From Verrucomicrobiota bacterium (lineage in GTDB: Bacteria > Verrucomicrobiota > Verrucomicrobiia > Palsa-1439): a DNA stretch of 38,048 nucleotides. A model generated the notes under the pieces. That model was given only the letters and a program-made list of their open reading frames with translations, ran no database searches and was not told where the DNA came from. The DNA is taken from positions 1-38,048 of the forward strand of contig VHCW01000044.1 of assembly GCA_016871575.1 (NCBI GenBank), written 5' to 3'. Position 1 is the stretch's first letter; each line of letters starts with the position of its first letter. Below, one piece after another: positions 34,578 through 38,048 of this stretch. A program made the translations under genes and the position numbers.

Positions 34578-36731
34578 CTAAACGTGCCAGCTTGCCTGCT
34601 CAAACTCGTTGTTTGGCACCCTGAAAGAAATCGCAGTGCCATCAGGGTGACGTTCTAGATCGGTCTCGCCAACCTGTATTTCAAGGAAGAAACCCGCCTG
34701 CTGCCCCGGTTGCCATCCAAGATCCGCGAATGGAATGCGCGCTTCAAGTATCTCTCGGAATGACGCCTCTCCCGATTCTCGCTGTTGACCCAGACTCCCA
34801 GATTCCAGCACATCGCACAGCGTTACCTGACAGATGGCTGAATCCTGCGGGGATATTGTCACGAGCCGGGCAATTGGGCGCAGGAAATGCACCTTCAAAA
34901 TGGCATTTCCTGCCAACTTGAATCCATGAGTAAAGTCCACCCGGAGGTAAAAGTTTGTCAGATCAAAACCAAAATACAGGGACTCAATCACGCGCTGACT
35001 TCGATACATGGCGGTCATGCCTTGTGATGTCTCGTACAATCCCGCTCCCTCCCACTCGTAAAAGGAAGTGGCCATGCCGTCTATGGATGGCGTAATCAAC
35101 CCTGACGGCGACCGGACGGATCGTTGTAGTTCTGAGCGGCAGATGGGAGTTTTCAGGGAGGCTGGAACCGGTGCGCCCAGGAGGTGGTAAACATTCTGAA
35201 GATGCAGGCGGAACAATTCATCAAACAAGAGATCATCCTCTGTGGCGAACTGGTCGCCATACCACCAAAACCAGTCGCTGCCTTCAGCCGCGTAGATCTC
35301 ATCCATCGCTTTTCGTTTGAGTTCCGGAGTCACCGCTTGTGCCTGGAGAAAGGAACGGGTTTCGCCCAGCAACTGCCAACCGCGATTGTCCTCAAGATCG
35401 CCAATCCACACGTGAAAGTCCGCGTTGATCCATGAGCCGGTGTACAAGTTGCGGAGCGTGTTTTGCGGCGGATGCGATTGGAGGCATTGATGAAACGTCT
35501 TGGGATGAAGATGGGGATGCGCGATGAGGCGTTCGTAGAAAGCCCTCAGAAAGGTCTCGCCGCCGTCTGGAAAATGTTCCCATGCATTTTCGCCGTCCAA
35601 GATGATCGGACAGAAAGCGTTCATTGAATGGGATCCCATGTCGCGGACAATCTTTTCGATTTGTCCGACCAAAAGGTCGGCGGCCTGCCGCGGCGGGTTG
35701 CGTGCCGCAACGAAACCGATAAAATCGCTGAGTGAACGGTCGCGAAACACCGCATTGACCTTGGATGTCCCCCACTCCACTTGAAACCCTTGATAAAGAA
35801 ACTCGCGGCTAGGGTTTGTTCCGTCAGGGAGACTGCGCCAGAGGATTTCTTCATCGGTGGCGAACCACTTGAAGCCGAGTTCGTCGAGCATGGGAACCAG
35901 TTCCGGGGACACGGAACCTTCCGATGGCCAGAGGCCGCGTGGCGGTTGGCCGAACAGTCGCGCATGGGTTTCGCAAGCCAGTTGCAGTTGGGTATGGGCA
36001 TCTTCCGGGTTTGCAAATGGCGGCGGCAACCGGCAACCGGGCATGGAACGGCGGGCAAACTCATTATTGCACAGCAGCGGCAAAATCGGATGGTAGAAGG
36101 GCGAAGTGGTGATTTCAACCTGCCCGCGTTCCAAGGCTGATTTGTACCGCCCAGCAAGAGTCCGCAGCACGTCCTGCTGGCAGGTAAAAAGTGCCTGCTT
36201 GTCCTGCTCGGTAAAATCCCGCCCCTTCTGTTTGAGCGCAACAATATCGGGATAAAGCTTCACGGCGGCATACCCGAACCAAGCCAGATGAAACCACACT
36301 TGTAAATCGCGCCACTCTTGCTCCGAAAAGTTTCCAGCGATTTGGGAGAGGTTGGTCCGTTCAATTCGTTGGCCGCGCTTTTGCAGCAGCGACCAGTAGC
36401 GTGCATGCGGCCTGACCATGTTGTCCCAGTTCGCCTTGAAGTAGTGCTCCAGCAGGGCGCACTGTTGCTCTACAGACAGGTCGGCGGCGGGGGTGATGGC
36501 CAGTTCCAGCCATAAATCGCGGACTTCGTTGTTGGCAAGTTGCTCGATCTGCCGAAGGAGCACGGGGGTGAGGTTAAACGAGCAGCACAACTCGGGGTAC
36601 TGTTCCACAAGCCAGATCATGTCGAGGTATCCCTTCGTCGCGTGCAGGCGAACCCAAGGCATCAACGCGACACCCCGCATCCTATCCACATAATGCGGCT
36701 GGTGCATGTGCCACAATAAAGCAACATCCAT
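34578..36731 (-). CDS. Glycoside hydrolase family 57 alpha-amylase/glucanotransferase
   Basis: 717 residues. N-terminal GH57 signature LLWHMHQPHY, nucleophile Glu in GLWPSEGSVSPEL, acid Asp in PIILDGENAWEHF, and WFWWYGDQF of the helical bundle, then a C-terminal beta domain. No signal peptide, so it probably acts on intracellular alpha-glucan such as glycogen. GGAGAGA lies about 12 bases before ATG 36731. It follows galT by 26 bases on the same strand, which links glucan breakdown with sugar-nucleotide turnover. The 160 bases between its end and lepB hold no evident terminator. Confidence 0.93.
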   Translation of the reverse strand: MDVALLWHMHQPHYVDRMRGVALMPWVRLHATKGYLDMIWLVEQYPELCCSFNLTPVLLRQIEQLANNEVRDLWLELAITPAADLSVEQQCALLEHYFKANWDNMVRPHARYWSLLQKRGQRIERTNLSQIAGNFSEQEWRDLQVWFHLAWFGYAAVKLYPDIVALKQKGRDFTEQDKQALFTCQQDVLRTLAGRYKSALERGQVEITTSPFYHPILPLLCNNEFARRSMPGCRLPPPFANPEDAHTQLQLACETHARLFGQPPRGLWPSEGSVSPELVPMLDELGFKWFATDEEILWRSLPDGTNPSREFLYQGFQVEWGTSKVNAVFRDRSLSDFIGFVAARNPPRQAADLLVGQIEKIVRDMGSHSMNAFCPIILDGENAWEHFPDGGETFLRAFYERLIAHPHLHPKTFHQCLQSHPPQNTLRNLYTGSWINADFHVWIGDLEDNRGWQLLGETRSFLQAQAVTPELKRKAMDEIYAAEGSDWFWWYGDQFATEDDLLFDELFRLHLQNVYHLLGAPVPASLKTPICRSELQRSVRSPSGLITPSIDGMATSFYEWEGAGLYETSQGMTAMYRSQRVIESLYFGFDLTNFYLRVDFTHGFKLAGNAILKVHFLRPIARLVTISPQDSAICQVTLCDVLESGSLGQQRESGEASFREILEARIPFADLGWQPGQQAGFFLEIQVGETDLERHPDGTAISFRVPNNEFEQASWHV

Positions 36732-36757
36732 GAAAATCGAATCTCTCCGTGTTCGGC

Positions 36758-37780
36758 TTATACTGTGATTTCGCGCAGATACTTCGCCGCTTCCTCCGGC
36801 GGCGTGGGATTGATATAAAAACCGGATCCCACCTCAAAACCAGCGATCAATGTTAGTCGCGGTAAGATTTCGATGTGCCAACGAAAATCCAAGTCAATCG
36901 TTGTCCAATATCCCTGTCGGGGGCGGCGGACTGGGCCGGTGTGAATAATGTAGTTGTACTGGGGTTGGTTCAGCGCTTTGCTGAGTTTTTGCAGGGTAAC
37001 CCTCATCGCATCGGCCAAGAATGGCATTTCCTCCGGCTGAATGGCGTGATAGTCCGGCGATTGCCGTCGCGGCATGACCGTCACCTCAAACGGGAACCGC
37101 GATGCAAACGGACAGAATGCAACGAACCCGTCGTTTTCATACACGAGGCGCAATCCCTCGCGCGTCTCCTGGCGCAGGATATCCTCAAAAATGGACCGGT
37201 CCTTGTAGGCAAAGTAGCGGGTAGCGCCCTCCAGTTTCTCCTTTACGTGATTTGGCGTTACCGGCGTGGCGATTAGTTGCGAGTGCGGGTGCGGCAGCGT
37301 TGCCCCGGCCTGCCTGCCGTGGTTCTTGAAGATGAGGATATAGCGGAACCGTTGATCCCGCAGCAAGTCTGCCATGCGCACCCGATAGGCCTCGAAAACC
37401 CGGGCGATTCCATCCACCGGTTGCTGTTCCAACGGCAAGTTCGGGTCTGGCGTCTCAATGATGACCTCGTGCGCGCCGATGGCATTCATTCGATCGTAGA
37501 TGCCGCAGGGTTCCTTGTCCAACTCCCCTTCAATTCGCAACGCTGGAAACCGATTGGGCACAACCCGCACCTGCCACCCCGGACCATTGGGTTTGCTGCC
37601 CGGTTTGCGCTGTGCATACACCTCCGACGGGGTCAGATGTTCGTTCCCCTCGGCGAACGGATCTTTGGACGGATCAACCACTTCCACCGGGTTCGGCAAA
37701 AACTCACTGGGCCGTTTCCCGCGCTCTGTCGCCACAATCACCCACCGCCCCACAATCGGGTCTTTCCGTAATTCAGGCAT
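36758..37780 (-). CDS. galT: Galactose-1-phosphate uridylyltransferase
   Basis: Leloir-pathway enzyme exchanging UMP between UDP-glucose and galactose-1-phosphate. 340 residues with the HIT-like active site [18 protein letters not shown] before it, VVPNRFPAL and the second-domain WHIEILPR. An AAGGAG box stands about 11 bases before ATG 37780. Related ADP-sugar phosphorylases (ADP-glucose type) share the fold, and the GH57 neighbour leaves a glycogen-related variant possible. Confidence 0.93.
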   Translation of the reverse strand: MPELRKDPIVGRWVIVATERGKRPSEFLPNPVEVVDPSKDPFAEGNEHLTPSEVYAQRKPGSKPNGPGWQVRVVPNRFPALRIEGELDKEPCGIYDRMNAIGAHEVIIETPDPNLPLEQQPVDGIARVFEAYRVRMADLLRDQRFRYILIFKNHGRQAGATLPHPHSQLIATPVTPNHVKEKLEGATRYFAYKDRSIFEDILRQETREGLRLVYENDGFVAFCPFASRFPFEVTVMPRRQSPDYHAIQPEEMPFLADAMRVTLQKLSKALNQPQYNYIIHTGPVRRPRQGYWTTIDLDFRWHIEILPRLTLIAGFEVGSGFYINPTPPEEAAKYLREITV

Positions 37781-37811
37781 GTTGTTGTTTTCTCCTTGTT
37801 AAGTGCGCTCA

Positions 37812-37840
37812 CTAATAACAGCGCACACTGCTGCGGTCAA
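37812..37840 (-). promoter_or_regulatory. Sigma-70 promoter of galT
   Basis: On the minus strand TTGACC (37840-37835), 17-base spacer, TATTAG (37817-37812); the start would lie near 37805, giving a leader of about 25 nt with AAGGAG. Confidence 0.75.
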
Positions 37841-37852
37841 GAAATCGGGCGC

Positions 37853-37881
37853 TTGTGTTTTTCCAACCTGCCTTCTACACT
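37853..37881 (+). promoter_or_regulatory. Promoter of rsmI, implying a leaderless mRNA
   Basis: TTGTGT (37853-37858), 17 bases, TACACT (37876-37881). Transcription would begin at about 37888-37889, at the rsmI ATG itself. Confidence 0.5.
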
Positions 37882-37888
37882 GCGCCGC

Positions 37889-38048
37889 ATGACGGGCACC
37901 GGCAAACTCTTTCTCGTGGCCACGCCAATCGGCAACTTGGAGGACATCACGCTTCGCGCGTTGCGCATCTTGCGCGACGTTGACCTCATTGCCGCCGAGG
38001 ACACACGGCGCACTGCCACCCTTTTGGCACGCTACGAGATCCACAAGC
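37889..38048 (+). CDS. rsmI: 16S rRNA C1402 2'-O-methyltransferase RsmI, N-terminus (runs off right edge)
   Basis: 53 codons are in the window: [20 protein letters not shown], then TLRALRIL and [12 protein letters not shown], the diagnostic N-terminal motifs of RsmI (tetrapyrrole-methylase fold, SAM-dependent). The gene is open at the right edge. No Shine-Dalgarno precedes the ATG, in line with the leaderless promoter call. Confidence 0.95.
   Translation, partial: MTGTGKLFLVATPIGNLEDITLRALRILRDVDLIAAEDTRRTATLLARYEIHK

Overview
The window is a GC-rich bacterial chromosome segment. I infer a member of the Verrucomicrobiota (perhaps Limisphaerales/Pedosphaerales-like). The Cas9 fragment recalls the Akkermansia type II-C enzyme, the secretion cluster mixes GspL and PilM/PilN features, and the intergenic DNA is full of palindromic and CACGAAG-type dispersed repeats. 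No rRNA is present, so the placement is not proven.

Layout. 1-1470 (minus) is the first 490 codons of a type II-C Cas9 running off the left edge. A divergent RNA unit (promoter-like sequence, two hairpins, strong terminator, ending at 1655) fits a tracrRNA. 1779-2513 holds two 21-bp-period tandem arrays and a large palindrome. 2581-11701 is a type II secretion/pseudopilus operon (gspF,G,H,I,J,K,L,M, a GspC/PilP-like protein, gspD) without gspE; gspL carries an 11-bp tandem duplication that shifts its last codons. 12287-15874 is CPBP protease-comF-accD-folC in tightly overlapping order. Then follow a BNR/sialidase-fold protein, an RRM RNA-binding protein with a structured leader, an RlmM-like methyltransferase (minus), tRNA-Thr(CGT), a large-type SRP RNA, dnaX and ybaB. 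21213-23732 is repeat-rich DNA carrying hicBA and one unrecognised 149-aa gene.

23733-30274 (minus) is the most unusual locus. A type I restriction-modification operon has a broken hsdM and an hsdR lacking its N-terminal half, with no hsdS. Between them lie two intact genes: a 647-aa protein with six zinc-ribbon repeats joined to a HEPN-like RNase domain (R-x4-H), and a 473-aa protein with an HExxH motif. The position recalls PrrC/RloC anticodon nucleases linked to type I systems, but the architecture is not one I know as characterised.

30913-31254 (minus) encodes two mini-peptides, both missing from ordinary ORF calls. They share an identical 23-residue leader with a lasso-type YxxPxL motif, but their C-termini differ. 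They lie on a 182-bp tandem duplication whose similarity stops at the leader/core border. 31555-34417 is lepA-lepB. A convergent galT-GH57 amylase pair (minus) follows, and the 5' end of rsmI, apparently leaderless, runs off the right edge.
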